Shown: positions 25,999 to 35,693 of the stretch, piece by piece
How the letters are laid out: the number at the start of each line of letters is the position of its first letter
Position numbering within the stretch: position 1 is the first letter of the stretch
Assembly (NCBI RefSeq): GCF_008692035.1
Contig: NZ_VTFG01000001.1
Span: 3,597,501 to 3,661,500 of the forward strand
Direction of reading: 5' to 3'
Length of the DNA: 64,000 nucleotides
From: Pseudomonas marginalis
GTDB taxonomy: Bacteria > Pseudomonadota > Gammaproteobacteria > Pseudomonadales > Pseudomonadaceae
Made by a program: the position numbers and the translations under genes
The notes under the pieces: model-generated
Database searches by the model: none
What the model was told of the DNA's origin: nothing
Seen by the model: the letters and a program-made list of their open reading frames with translations, nothing else

Positions 25999-26946
25999 AT
26001 GAAAGGTTCACCCTCGTTGTTGTTGGCCGCCATGCTGAGTCTGCCAGTCATGGCGCACGCCGCAGAACCGGAACAGTGCAAGACCGTCAACTTCTCCGAT
26101 GTCGGCTGGACCGACATCACCGTCACGACCGCGACCACCAGCGAAATCCTCAAGGGCCTGGGCTACAAGACCAAGACCACGATGATTTCCGTTCCTGTGA
26201 CCTACAAGTCCCTGGCCGACGGCAAGAACATGGACGTGTTCCTCGGCAACTGGATGCCGACCATGGAAAACGACATCAAGCAGTACCGTGATGCCGGCAC
26301 CGTGGAAACCGTGCGCGCCAACCTGGAAAACGCCAAGTACACCCTGGCGGTACCCGAGGCGCTGTACAACAAGGGCCTGAAAGACTTCGCCGATATCGCC
26401 AAATTCAAGGATGAGCTGGGCGGCAAGATCTACGGCATCGAGCCGGGTAACGACGGCAACCGCACCATCCAGACGCTGATCGACAAAGACGCCTTCGGCC
26501 TCAAGACCGCCGGTTTCAAAGTGGTCGAATCCAGCGAAGCCGGGATGCTTTCCCAGGTTGAGCGCGCCACCAAGCGTGACCAGGCCATCGTGTTCCTCGG
26601 CTGGGAACCGCACCCGATGAACACCCGCTTCAAGATGAAGTACCTGACCGGAGGTGACGATTCGTTCGGCCCCAACTACGGCCAGGCCACCATCTACACC
26701 AACACCCGCAAGGGCTACACCGAGGAATGCAGCAACGTCGGTCAGTTGCTGAAAAACCTGGTGTTCACCTTGAACATGGAAAGCACCCTGATGGGTAACG
26801 TCCTGGACGACAAGATGAAGCCCGATGCCGCCGCCAAGGCCTGGCTGAAAAAGAACCCGCAAGTCCTCGACACCTGGCTCGCCGGAGTCAATACCGTCGA
26901 TGGCAAACCAGGCCTGGAGGCCGTCAAAGCGTATCTCGCCAAGTAA
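25999..26946 (+). CDS. cbcX: CbcX/ChoX, choline-binding protein of the quaternary amine ABC transporter
   Basis: ATG 25999 is 9 bases after AGGAG; a longer frame adds 39 residues without signal. The 315-residue product has a signal peptide ending in AHAAEP and the ChoX ligand pattern VGWTDITVTTATTSEILKGLGYKTK, MDVFLGNWMPTME, GGKIYGIEPGNDGNRTI, FLGWEPHPMNTRF. It should bind choline in the periplasm and pass it to CbcWV. It is the closest relative of CaiX in this window, sharing the same motifs. Confidence 0.93.
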   Translation: MKGSPSLLLAAMLSLPVMAHAAEPEQCKTVNFSDVGWTDITVTTATTSEILKGLGYKTKTTMISVPVTYKSLADGKNMDVFLGNWMPTMENDIKQYRDAGTVETVRANLENAKYTLAVPEALYNKGLKDFADIAKFKDELGGKIYGIEPGNDGNRTIQTLIDKDAFGLKTAGFKVVESSEAGMLSQVERATKRDQAIVFLGWEPHPMNTRFKMKYLTGGDDSFGPNYGQATIYTNTRKGYTEECSNVGQLLKNLVFTLNMESTLMGNVLDDKMKPDAAAKAWLKKNPQVLDTWLAGVNTVDGKPGLEAVKAYLAK

Positions 26947-27015
26947 TCCCGCTGACCCCGGGGCGGTGCGCTGCCCCGGGATGTTTTCCCTCTTCGCATG
27001 TGGACATTCACTACC

Positions 27016-27861
27016 ATGCTGACTGAACAGAAAATCCCACTAGGCCAGTACATCGCTGCCTTCGTCGAATGGTTGACCCAACACGGCGCCAACTACTTCG
27101 ACGCAATCGCATCGACACTGGAAACGATGATCCACGGCGTGACGTTCGCGCTGACCTGGTTCAATCCGCTGGCATTGATCGGTCTGATTGCGCTGCTGGC
27201 TCACTTTATTCAACGTAAATGGGGACTGACTGTTTTTGTCATCGCCTCCTTCCTGCTGATCCTCAACCTGGGGTACTGGCAGGAAACCATGGAGACCCTC
27301 GCGCAGGTGCTGTTCGCCACCCTGGTCTGCGTGGTCATCGGTGTGCCGCTGGGCATTGTTGCCGCGCACAAACCGCTGTTCTACACCATGATGCGGCCGG
27401 TGCTCGATCTGATGCAGACCGTACCGACCTTCGTCTACCTCATCCCTACCCTGACCCTCTTCGGGCTGGGTGTGGTGCCTGGGTTGATTTCCACGGTGGT
27501 GTTCGCGATTGCCGCGCCGATCCGCCTGACCTACCTGGGTATCCGTGATGTACCGCAAGAGTTGATGGACGCCGGCAAGGCCTTTGGCTGCTCGCGCCGT
27601 CAGTTGCTCTCGCGCATTGAACTGCCCCACGCCATGCCGAGCATCGCTGCCGGTATTACCCAATGCATCATGCTGTCGTTGTCGATGGTGGTGATCGCCG
27701 CCCTGGTGGGCGCCGACGGCCTCGGCAAGCCGGTGGTCAACGCGCTGAACACCGCCGATATCGCCCTGGGCTTCGAAGCCGGCCTGGCGATTGTGCTGCT
27801 GGCCATCATGCTCGACCGCATCTGCAAACAACCCGACGCCAAAGTAGGGGGTGATGCATGA
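27016..27861 (+). CDS. cbcW: CbcW, permease of the quaternary amine ABC transporter
   Basis: I use ATG 27016 (MLTEQKIPLGQYIAAFVEWLT), giving 281 residues as in related permeases; ATG 26998 is six codons upstream and neither has a strong ribosome site. About six membrane helices lie between residues 45 and 270. The BPD EAA motif is DVPQELMDAGKAFGCSRRQLLSRIELPHAMPSIAAG. It forms the choline/betaine/carnitine channel with CbcV. It ends with an ATGA overlap with cbcV. Confidence 0.93.
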   Translation: MLTEQKIPLGQYIAAFVEWLTQHGANYFDAIASTLETMIHGVTFALTWFNPLALIGLIALLAHFIQRKWGLTVFVIASFLLILNLGYWQETMETLAQVLFATLVCVVIGVPLGIVAAHKPLFYTMMRPVLDLMQTVPTFVYLIPTLTLFGLGVVPGLISTVVFAIAAPIRLTYLGIRDVPQELMDAGKAFGCSRRQLLSRIELPHAMPSIAAGITQCIMLSLSMVVIAALVGADGLGKPVVNALNTADIALGFEAGLAIVLLAIMLDRICKQPDAKVGGDA

Positions 27862-29036
27862 GCATTATCCGATTCGACAATGTCGACGTGATCTTCTCCA
27901 AAGACCCACGCGAAGCGCTCAAGCTGCTGGACCAGGGCATGAGCCGTAACGAAATCCTGAAAAAGACCGGGCAGATTGTCGGCGTTGAAAAGGCCAGCCT
28001 GGATGTGGAAAAAGGCGAGATCTGCGTGCTGATGGGCCTGTCGGGCTCCGGCAAGTCGAGCCTGCTGCGCTGCATCAACGGCCTCAACACCGTCAGCCGT
28101 GGCCAGCTGTTCGTCGAGCATGAAGGTCGCCAGATCGACATCGCCTCCTGCAGCCCCGCCGAGCTGAAAATGATGCGCACCAAGCGCATCGCCATGGTGT
28201 TCCAGAAGTTTGCCCTGATGCCCTGGCTGACGGTGCGCGAGAACATCAGCTTTGGTCTGGAAATGCAGGGCCGCCCGGAAAAAGAACGGCGCAAGCTGGT
28301 GGACGAGAAACTCGAGCTGGTGGGCCTGACCCAGTGGCGCAACAAGAAGCCCGATGAGCTGTCCGGCGGCATGCAACAACGCGTCGGCCTGGCCCGCGCG
28401 TTGGCGATGGATGCCGACATCCTGCTGATGGACGAGCCCTTCTCCGCCCTCGACCCGCTGATCCGCCAGGGCCTGCAGGACGAGTTGCTGGAACTGCAAA
28501 GCAAACTGAGCAAGACCATCGTGTTCGTCAGCCACGACCTCGACGAGGCGCTCAAGCTGGGCAGCCGCATCGCGATCATGAAAGACGGCAAGATCATCCA
28601 GTACAGCGTGCCGGAAGAGATCGTGCTGAACCCGGCGGACGACTACGTACGCACCTTCGTCGCCCATACCAACCCGCTGAACGTGCTGTGCGGCCGCAGC
28701 CTGATGCGCACGCTGGACAACTGCAAACGCGTCAACGGCTCGGTGTGCCTCGACCCGGGCGGCGATTCGTGGCTGGACCTGTCCGAAGGCAACACCATCC
28801 AGGGCGCCCGCCAGAATGGCGTGGTGATGAACCTGCAAAACTGGGCACCGGGGCAACCGGTGGAAGGTTTGGGCCGGGTACCGACCCTGGTGGATTCGAA
28901 TATCGGCATGCGTGATGCGCTGCAGATTCGTTACCAGACGGGGAACAAGCTGGTGTTGCATGACAACAACCAGGTGGTGGGGATCCTCGGCGACAGTGAG
29001 CTCTACCACGCCCTGTTGGGCAAAAACCTGGGCTAA
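27858..29036 (+). CDS. cbcV: CbcV, ATPase of the quaternary amine ABC transporter
   Basis: Product of 392 residues. Walker A GLSGSGKSSLL near residue 60, signature LSGGMQQRVGLARAL near 170, Walker B ILLMDEPFSALDP, and switch SHDLDEAL. The C-terminal 120 residues form an accessory domain as in ProV/OpuAA-type ATPases, ending with VVGILGDSELYHALLGKNL. It overlaps the end of cbcW by 4 bases. No CbcX or CaiX-specific partner is encoded separately, so one CbcWV core likely serves several binding proteins. Confidence 0.94.
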   Translation: MSIIRFDNVDVIFSKDPREALKLLDQGMSRNEILKKTGQIVGVEKASLDVEKGEICVLMGLSGSGKSSLLRCINGLNTVSRGQLFVEHEGRQIDIASCSPAELKMMRTKRIAMVFQKFALMPWLTVRENISFGLEMQGRPEKERRKLVDEKLELVGLTQWRNKKPDELSGGMQQRVGLARALAMDADILLMDEPFSALDPLIRQGLQDELLELQSKLSKTIVFVSHDLDEALKLGSRIAIMKDGKIIQYSVPEEIVLNPADDYVRTFVAHTNPLNVLCGRSLMRTLDNCKRVNGSVCLDPGGDSWLDLSEGNTIQGARQNGVVMNLQNWAPGQPVEGLGRVPTLVDSNIGMRDALQIRYQTGNKLVLHDNNQVVGILGDSELYHALLGKNLG

Positions 29037-29054
29037 CACACACTGCAAAACAAC

Positions 29055-29144
29055 TGTGGGAGGGGGCTTGCCCCCGATAGCGGTGGATCAGTAACAGATG
29101 GACTGACTGACACACTGCAATCGGGGGCAAGCCCCCTCCCACAT
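29055..29144. repeat. REPIN, family A
   Basis: Inverted pair of family A REPs with a spacer sharing the GGTGGATCAGT...GACACACTGCAATCGGGGGC wording seen near 6030-6080. It lies between convergent cbcV and betT. Confidence 0.92.
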
Positions 29145-29189
29145 TTTTTGCCCCAGTGGCGTCAGTGACACCACCGGGCTTTCAACGCA

Positions 29190-31181
29190 TCAGCTATAGA
29201 CACGGCCAAGGAGCTGCCGATGGCTTTCAAACTGATCGAGCACGTCCCGGGTGATCTGTTCCTGGGCGAAGCCCATCAGGTCGTATTCCTGAGGCCCGTT
29301 GTGCAGGTACACCTCGGCCCGGTAATAGCGGGTGCGTTCTTCTTCGGGCAGGTCGCTCGGCGCCGACGAGTAAGCATCCAGGCTCACCTCATAAACGAAG
29401 GGGTTGCCCTCTTCCATCTCGATGCGCACACCGATGCAGCGCTTGGATTTACCCAGCAGCGTCTGCACTTCCAAACCTTGTTCACGCAACGCCGTCGCCG
29501 CTTCTTCCAGCGCCGGCGTGACGTGCTTGTCCATAAAGCGCTGCACAGTGCCCTGGCTCGGTTGCAGGTCGAGTGCCGTCAAGCGCTCGCTGAAGCCGCG
29601 ACGCCCGCGTTCAGCCAGTTGCGCTTGCTCCTGTTCGATCGCCACGTCCTGGCGCATCGCCTTGTGCAAACCGAACATAAAGAAAATCAGCACCACCGAG
29701 AACGGCAGCCCCGCCAGCACCACCATGGTTTGCATGGCTTCGAAGTTGCCGGCAAACAGCAGGCCGATGGTCACCAGGGTGATCACCGCCGACCAGAAGA
29801 TGCGCAACCAGTGCGGCGCATCTTCATCCACATTACCGCCTTTGCAGGAAAGGTTGGCCATCATCACCGCGCCGGAATCCGCCGGGGTCAGGAACAGCAC
29901 AAAGCCCACGAAGATCGACACGCCGATAACGATTTTCGACGCCGGGTAATGCTCCAGCAACTGGTAGATAGCCATGGACGGTTGTTCCAGCGCCGTCTTG
30001 CCCAACTCCACCGCACCATGGTTCAACACCAGGTCCAGCGCCGAGTTACCGAAGATCGACAGCCACGCCAGGGTAAAGCCCAGGGGAATCAGCAACACGC
30101 CGGCCACCAGTTCACGCACCGTGCGGCCACGGGAAATCCGCGCGATGAACATGCCCACGAACGGTGCCCAGGAAATCCACCAGGCCCAGTAGAACAGGGT
30201 CCACAGACCCATCCAGCGTTCGGTCTTGTCACCGTCGCCTTCGTACACATAGAGGTCGAAGGTTTTCAGCACGATGCCGTTGAGGTAGTCGCCGGTGTTC
30301 TGCACCAGGCCATTGAGCAGGTGCAGGGTCGGGCCGAACAGCAGCACGAAGATCAGCAAGCCGCTGAACAGCACGATGTTGAGGTTGGACAGGCGGCGGA
30401 TGCCGTTCTCCACGCCCGACACGGCGGCGATGGTCGCCACGGTGCTCATCACAATGATTACGATCAGCAGGTTGGTGTTGCTGTGCGCCATGCCGAACAG
30501 GTTTTCCAGGCCGGACGACACCTGCATCGAACCGATGCCCAGGTTCGTTACCAGGCCCAGCAGGGTCACGAACATGCCGAAACCGTCCACCGCGTGACCG
30601 GCCGCGCCCTTCACCCAACGCTCACCCACCAGCGGGTACAACGCCGAACGCAAGGCCAGCGGCTGGTTATGCCGGTAGGCGAAGTACGCCACCGCCAGGC
30701 CGACCAGCGCATAGATCGCCCAGCCATGCAGGCCCCAGTGCAGGAAGGTCAACTGCAACGCCTGGCGTGCCGCGCCATTGCTGGCGGCGGCGCCTTCGGG
30801 CGGGTTGAAGTAGTGATCCAGCGGCTCGGAGGCACCGAAGTACAGCAACGAGATACCGATGCCCGACGAGAACAGCATGCCGGCCCAGGCGCCGTAGCTG
30901 AAGTCCGGGGTGTCGTCCTTGCTGCCCAGTTTCAACTTGCCATAGGACGAAAACGCCAGGCCGACCACAAACACCAGGTAAGCGGCGATGACCACCATGT
31001 AGTACCAGCCGAAGCTTTTGGAAAGCCAGGCCTGGGCTACGCCGAGCATGCGCCCGGCCTCCTGCGGGGCGATGATCAGAATGGCGGTCAACAACAGAAT
31101 CAGTGCGGTGGAGGTGTAGAACACCCAACCGTTGACCCGTACCTTTTCCGGCGGGGTCTTTATAAGAGAGGCAGAACTCAT
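29190..31181 (-). CDS. betT: BetT, high-affinity choline transporter (BCCT family)
   Basis: Twelve-helix inner-membrane transporter; the start is ATG 31181, with a GTG 36 bases upstream as the alternative. The 663-residue product has the BCCT patterns FGASEPLDHYFNPP, FLHWGLHGWAIYALVGL, and WTLFYWAWWISWAPFVGMFIARISRGRTVRE. A long C-terminal cytoplasmic tail of about 160 residues after the last helix is the osmosensing type. It uses the proton or sodium gradient to bring choline in. It is divergent from betIBA with the BetI operator between them. Confidence 0.94.
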   Translation of the reverse strand: MSSASLIKTPPEKVRVNGWVFYTSTALILLLTAILIIAPQEAGRMLGVAQAWLSKSFGWYYMVVIAAYLVFVVGLAFSSYGKLKLGSKDDTPDFSYGAWAGMLFSSGIGISLLYFGASEPLDHYFNPPEGAAASNGAARQALQLTFLHWGLHGWAIYALVGLAVAYFAYRHNQPLALRSALYPLVGERWVKGAAGHAVDGFGMFVTLLGLVTNLGIGSMQVSSGLENLFGMAHSNTNLLIVIIVMSTVATIAAVSGVENGIRRLSNLNIVLFSGLLIFVLLFGPTLHLLNGLVQNTGDYLNGIVLKTFDLYVYEGDGDKTERWMGLWTLFYWAWWISWAPFVGMFIARISRGRTVRELVAGVLLIPLGFTLAWLSIFGNSALDLVLNHGAVELGKTALEQPSMAIYQLLEHYPASKIVIGVSIFVGFVLFLTPADSGAVMMANLSCKGGNVDEDAPHWLRIFWSAVITLVTIGLLFAGNFEAMQTMVVLAGLPFSVVLIFFMFGLHKAMRQDVAIEQEQAQLAERGRRGFSERLTALDLQPSQGTVQRFMDKHVTPALEEAATALREQGLEVQTLLGKSKRCIGVRIEMEEGNPFVYEVSLDAYSSAPSDLPEEERTRYYRAEVYLHNGPQEYDLMGFAQEQITRDVLDQFESHRQLLGRVYS

Positions 31182-31514
31182 GGCGCAGATGCTCCGGGCA
31201 GTGCGAGAGAGAAACACAAGGCAGCGGTTATCCCGACCTATCGATTTTTCGGCAGTCGACGGACGGGTGTTATAAAGACACCCCGAAAATCCTTGAGCCC
31301 CACCAGGCAGTGGGCAGGCCTTGATACCGCCTGTTTCAAAGGTTTTTGCAGGTGCCGGATGTCGCGGCCCTCACGTAGGAAATACCTGTAGACAGCGACC
31401 ATTTGTCGCAGAGCTTATTCTTTGTTGATTGAACGTTCAATCAAAACAAAATAGACTGGCCTTCAAGTCGACGAACGTTCATCGCCCGTCGGCAGGCCTA
31501 AGGAGAGGTGCTAC
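31182..31514. other. betT-betI divergent control region
   Basis: 333 bases containing the BetI-type palindrome and both divergent promoters. No other gene is seen. TTGATT at 31425-31430 and an A/T-rich AAAATA 17 bases later could be the -35 and -10 of betI, which would put the operator over the promoter. Confidence 0.7.
31425..31444. promoter_or_regulatory. BetI operator
   Basis: TTGATTGAACGTTCAATCAA is a perfect 20-bp palindrome. The core GAACGTTC occurs again at 31473-31480 (CGAACGTTCA), giving a second partial site. Such a palindrome between divergent betT and betI is the known operator type of the choline-sensing repressor BetI. Confidence 0.88.
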
Positions 31515-32108
31515 ATGCCCAAGGTCGGTATGCAACCCATACGCCGCCAACAGTTGATCGAAGCCACGTTGACGGCCATCGACCAGGTCGGAATGGGAGA
31601 TGCCAGCATTGCGCTGATCGCCCGTTTGGCCGGGGTCTCGAACGGCATCATCAGTCACTACTTTCAGGACAAGAACGGCCTGATCGCCGCGACGATGCGC
31701 TACCTGATGAACATGCTGATCGAGAACGTCCACGAACGCAGGCTTGCGCTGAAGGACGACAGCCCACGGGCGCACCTTCGGGTGATCATCGAGGGCAACT
31801 TCGACGCCAGCCAGGTCAATGGCCCGGCAATGAAAACCTGGCTGGCCTTCTGGGCCACCAGCATGCATCACCCGTCATTGCACAGGTTGCAGCGGATCAA
31901 CGATCAACGTCTGTATTCCAACCTGTGCTGCCAGTTCCGCCGAGTGCTGCCGCTGCCGCACGCACGCAAAGCAGCCAGAGGCCTGGCGGCCCTGATCGAC
32001 GGTTTGTGGTTGCGCGGTGCCCTGTCGGGAGACGCTTTCGACACGGCGCAGGCGCAACGGATCGCTTACGAATACATGGATTTCCAATTGGCCAAGCAGG
32101 TGAGTTAG
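31515..32108 (+). CDS. betI: BetI, TetR-family repressor of choline oxidation genes
   Basis: Product of 197 residues with the TetR helix-turn-helix at about residues 10-58 ([48 protein letters not shown]). The remainder is the helical choline-sensing domain ([29 protein letters not shown]). It is the first gene of betI-betB-betA and follows the operator by 70 bases. Length and sequence are those of BetI. Repression is relieved by choline in the known family members. Confidence 0.95.
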   Translation: MPKVGMQPIRRQQLIEATLTAIDQVGMGDASIALIARLAGVSNGIISHYFQDKNGLIAATMRYLMNMLIENVHERRLALKDDSPRAHLRVIIEGNFDASQVNGPAMKTWLAFWATSMHHPSLHRLQRINDQRLYSNLCCQFRRVLPLPHARKAARGLAALIDGLWLRGALSGDAFDTAQAQRIAYEYMDFQLAKQVS

Positions 32109-32218
32109 AGCCCTTATAAACGCTCAACCCCTGAACGTCCGCCGCCCAGTGTTGCCACACCCTCATGGCCCACTGTGCGGCGGGTAACGCCAACCACTTA
32201 TGCACTTGCGAGGACTTT

Positions 32219-33691
32219 ATGGCCCGTTTCGACCTGCAAAAACTCTACATTGACGGCGGCTACAGCGACGCTGGCAGCGATGCCACCTTCGACGCCATCA
32301 ACCCGGCTAACGGTGAAGTTCTCGCCCAAGTGCAACGCGCCACGTTCGACGACGTTGAACGTGCCGTGGTCAGCGCGGAAAAAGGCCAGAAAATCTGGGC
32401 CGCCATGACCGCCATGGAGCGTTCGCGCATCCTGCGTCGTGCCGTCGACATCCTGCGCGAGCGCAACGACGAACTGGCCGCCCTGGAAACCCTGGACACC
32501 GGTAAAGCCTTCTCCGAAACCCAGTACGTCGACATCGTCACCGGCGCCGACGTGCTGGAATACTACGCAGGCCTGGTACCGGCCATCGAAGGCGAGCAGA
32601 TCCCGCTGCGCGACACCTCGTTCGTCTACACCCGCCGCGAGCCCCTGGGCGTGGTCGCCGGTATCGGCGCCTGGAACTACCCGATCCAGATCGCCCTGTG
32701 GAAATCCGCACCGGCCCTGGCCGCCGGCAACGCGATGATCTTCAAGCCAAGCGAAGTCACCTCGCTGACCACCCTGAAACTGGCCGAGATCTACACCGAA
32801 GCCGGCGTTCCAGCAGGCGTGTTCAACGTCTTGACCGGCAGCGGCCGTGAAGTCGGCACCTGGCTGACCGAGCACCCGCGCATCGAGAAAGTCTCGTTCA
32901 CCGGCGGCACCGACACCGGCAAGAAAGTCATGGCCAGCGCTTCGAGCTCGTCGCTCAAGGAAGTGACCATGGAACTGGGCGGCAAGTCGCCGCTGATCGT
33001 GTTCGAAGACGCCGACCTGGATCGTGCAGCCGACATCGCGATGATGGCCAACTTCTACAGCTCCGGCCAGGTCTGCACCAATGGCACCCGCGTGTTCGTG
33101 CCCAAGCACCTGCAAGCGGCATTCGAAGCCAAGATCGTTGAGCGTGTTGCGCGCATCCGCGTTGGCGACCCGCAGGACGCCAACACCAACTTCGGTCCGC
33201 TGGTCAGCTTCGCCCACATGGAAAGCGTGCTGGGCTACATCGCCAAAGGCAAGGAAGAAGGCGCCCGCGTGCTGTGCGGCGGCGACCGCCTGACCGACGG
33301 CGACCTGGCCAAAGGCGCCTTTGTGGCCCCGACCGTGTTCACCGACTGCACCGACGAGATGACCATCGTCCGTGAAGAAATCTTCGGCCCGGTGATGAGC
33401 ATCCTCACCTACGAAACCGAAGAAGAAGTGATCCGCCGCGCCAACGACACCGACTTCGGCCTGGCTGCGGGCCTTGTGACCAAGGACCTGAACCGCGCCC
33501 ACCGCGTGATTCACCAGCTGGAAGCGGGCATCTGCTGGATCAACGCCTGGGGCGAATCCGACGCGAAGATGCCGGTGGGTGGCTACAAGCAATCCGGTGT
33601 GGGCCGTGAAAACGGCATCAGCTCGCTGAACAACTTCACCCGCATCAAATCGGTACAGGTTGAGCTGGGCGACTACGCCTCGGTGTTCTAA
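32219..33691 (+). CDS. betB: Betaine aldehyde dehydrogenase
   Basis: Start ATG 32219 gives 490 residues, the usual BetB length; an extra 18 codons upstream lie outside the family start. Motifs: [52 protein letters not shown], and the catalytic Cys in [12 protein letters not shown]. It oxidises betaine aldehyde to glycine betaine with NAD(P) and potassium. It sits between betI and betA. Confidence 0.96.
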   Translation: MARFDLQKLYIDGGYSDAGSDATFDAINPANGEVLAQVQRATFDDVERAVVSAEKGQKIWAAMTAMERSRILRRAVDILRERNDELAALETLDTGKAFSETQYVDIVTGADVLEYYAGLVPAIEGEQIPLRDTSFVYTRREPLGVVAGIGAWNYPIQIALWKSAPALAAGNAMIFKPSEVTSLTTLKLAEIYTEAGVPAGVFNVLTGSGREVGTWLTEHPRIEKVSFTGGTDTGKKVMASASSSSLKEVTMELGGKSPLIVFEDADLDRAADIAMMANFYSSGQVCTNGTRVFVPKHLQAAFEAKIVERVARIRVGDPQDANTNFGPLVSFAHMESVLGYIAKGKEEGARVLCGGDRLTDGDLAKGAFVAPTVFTDCTDEMTIVREEIFGPVMSILTYETEEEVIRRANDTDFGLAAGLVTKDLNRAHRVIHQLEAGICWINAWGESDAKMPVGGYKQSGVGRENGISSLNNFTRIKSVQVELGDYASVF

Positions 33692-33720
33692 GACCCGGGT
33701 TTTGTCGTGCCTTTGAGGCC

Positions 33721-33750
33721 GTCATCGGGGCAGGCCCCCGATGAGGCCCG
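33721..33750. repeat. Short hairpin with REP-like core (betB-betA gap)
   Basis: TCATCGGGG-CAGG-CCCCCGATGA followed by GGCCCG. A near-identical element is at 46211-46240. It differs from family A and looks like a separate short palindrome class. Confidence 0.75.
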
Positions 33751-33783
33751 ACCTGCTGACCACACTTCAAAGAGGGTGCATTT

Positions 33784-35487
33784 ATGTCCCAAGAATACGA
33801 CTACATCATTGTGGGTGCCGGCTCCGCCGGTAACACCCTGGCAACCCGCCTGACCGAAGACGAAGGCGTCACCGTCCTGCTGCTGGAAGCCGGCGGCCCC
33901 GACTACCGCCTCGACTTCCGTACCCAGATGCCCGCCGCCCTGGCCTTCCCGCTGCAAGGCCGGCGCTACAACTGGGCCTACGAAACCGATCCGGAGCCAC
34001 ACATGGACGGCCGCCGGATGGAATGCGGTCGCGGCAAGGGCCTGGGTGGCTCTTCGCTGATCAACGGCATGTGCTACATCCGTGGCAACGCCATGGACTA
34101 CGACAACTGGTCGAAACTGCCAGGCCTGGAAGACTGGAGCTACCTCGACTGCCTGCCGTATTTCCGCAAGGCCGAAACCCGCGACATCGGCCCCAACGAC
34201 TGGCACGGCGGCGATGGCCCGGTCAGCGTGACCACGCCTAAAGCCGGCAACAACCCGCTGTTCCACGCCATGGTGGAAGCGGGCGTGCAGGCCGGTTACC
34301 CGCGCACCGAAGACTTGAACGGCTACCAGCAGGAAGGCTTCGGCCCGATGGACCGCACCGTCACGCCTAACGGCCGTCGCGCCAGCACCGCGCGCGGTTA
34401 CCTGGACATAGCCAAGAAGCGCTCCACACTGACCATCGTCACCCACGCCCTCACCGACAAGGTGTTGTTCGAAGGCAAGCGTGCCGTTGGCGTGCGTTAC
34501 CTGATCGGTGCCGCCGAAGAGCGCGTGGAAGCCCGTGCGCGTAAAGAAGTGCTGGTGTGCAGCGGCGCAATCGCTTCGCCGCAGCTGCTGCAACGCTCCG
34601 GCGTCGGCCCGGCCAAGCTGCTGGAAAGCCTCGACATCCCGGTGGTCCACGACCTGCCCGGCGTCGGCGAAAACCTGCAGGACCACCTTGAGCTGTACCT
34701 GCAATATGCATGCACCCAGCCGGTGTCGCTGTACCCGTCGCTGCTCTGGTACAACCAGCCGGCCATCGGTGCAGAGTGGCTGTTCAACGGCACCGGCATC
34801 GGCGCCAGCAACCAGTTCGAAGCGGGTGGTTTTATCCGTACCCGTGAAGAATTCGAATGGCCGAACATCCAGTACCACTTCCTCCCGGTCGCGATTAACT
34901 ACAACGGCAGCAACGGTGTGAAAGAGCACGGTTTCCAGGCGCACATGGGCTCCATGCGCTCGCCGAGCCGTGGCCGCGTGCAACTGAAGTCGAAGAACCC
35001 ACGGGACTACCCGAGCATCCTCTTCAACTACATGGCCACCGAGCAGGACTGGCAGGAATTCCGCGACGGCATCCGCCTGACCCGTGAAATCATGCAGCAG
35101 CCGGCACTGGACCCGTACCGTGGCCGCGAAATCAGCCCGGGCATCGAGGTGCAAACCGATGAGCAGTTGGACAAGTTCATCCGCGAGCACGCCGAGACCG
35201 CGTTCCACCCGTCCTGCTCATGCAAGATGGGCGACGACGAGATGGCCGTGGTCGATGGCGAAGGCCGCGTGCATGGCATGCAGGGCCTGCGCGTAGTCGA
35301 TGCGTCGATCATGCCGATCATCACCACCGGCAACCTGAACGCACCGACGATCATGATCGCCGAGAAAATCGCCGACAAGATCCGTGGCCGCCAGCCGCTG
35401 CCGCGCAGCACTGCCGACTACTACGTGGCCGGCGATGCGCCGGTACGTGGCAAGCCGTTGCGTGAAGTGGGACCATTGGCGCAATAA
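33784..35487 (+). CDS. betA: Choline dehydrogenase
   Basis: GMC-family flavoprotein of 567 residues, the usual BetA length. The FAD motif [19 protein letters not shown] is at the N terminus, [22 protein letters not shown] at about 85-105, and the catalytic His lies in [19 protein letters not shown] near the C terminus with the following Asn in [14 protein letters not shown]. It oxidises choline to betaine aldehyde at the membrane and can oxidise the aldehyde further. AAAGAGGGTGC precedes the ATG. Last gene of the bet operon. Confidence 0.96.
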   Translation: MSQEYDYIIVGAGSAGNTLATRLTEDEGVTVLLLEAGGPDYRLDFRTQMPAALAFPLQGRRYNWAYETDPEPHMDGRRMECGRGKGLGGSSLINGMCYIRGNAMDYDNWSKLPGLEDWSYLDCLPYFRKAETRDIGPNDWHGGDGPVSVTTPKAGNNPLFHAMVEAGVQAGYPRTEDLNGYQQEGFGPMDRTVTPNGRRASTARGYLDIAKKRSTLTIVTHALTDKVLFEGKRAVGVRYLIGAAEERVEARARKEVLVCSGAIASPQLLQRSGVGPAKLLESLDIPVVHDLPGVGENLQDHLELYLQYACTQPVSLYPSLLWYNQPAIGAEWLFNGTGIGASNQFEAGGFIRTREEFEWPNIQYHFLPVAINYNGSNGVKEHGFQAHMGSMRSPSRGRVQLKSKNPRDYPSILFNYMATEQDWQEFRDGIRLTREIMQQPALDPYRGREISPGIEVQTDEQLDKFIREHAETAFHPSCSCKMGDDEMAVVDGEGRVHGMQGLRVVDASIMPIITTGNLNAPTIMIAEKIADKIRGRQPLPRSTADYYVAGDAPVRGKPLREVGPLAQ

Positions 35488-35497
35488 CGCCAAACTC

Positions 35498-35594
35498 TGT
35501 GGTGAGCGGGCTTGCCCCGCGCTGGAGTGCGCAGCGCTCCCAAGATTTTGGGGGCCGCCGCGCAGCCCAACGCGGGGCAAGCCCGCTCGCCACA
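35498..35594. repeat. REP pair, family B
   Basis: TGTGGTGAGCGGGCTTGCCCCGCGCTGG on the left and AACGCGGGGCAAGCCCGCTCGCCACAG inverted on the right, 206-base gap between betA and the TldD-like gene. Confidence 0.85.
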
Positions 35595-35693
35595 GGGGCA
35601 CTTGCCACAAAGAATCACCTCTCCTTGATCGCTCCCCAGCCCCGGCCTACTCTGTGTGCCTGCCCGCGCTGAGCCGCCCACAAGGAAGGCCCC

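Noticed and set aside
33721..33750. Rho-independent terminator between betB and betA
   Set aside because: The hairpin has no T-tract and recurs elsewhere with the same sequence, so it is better read as a repeat.
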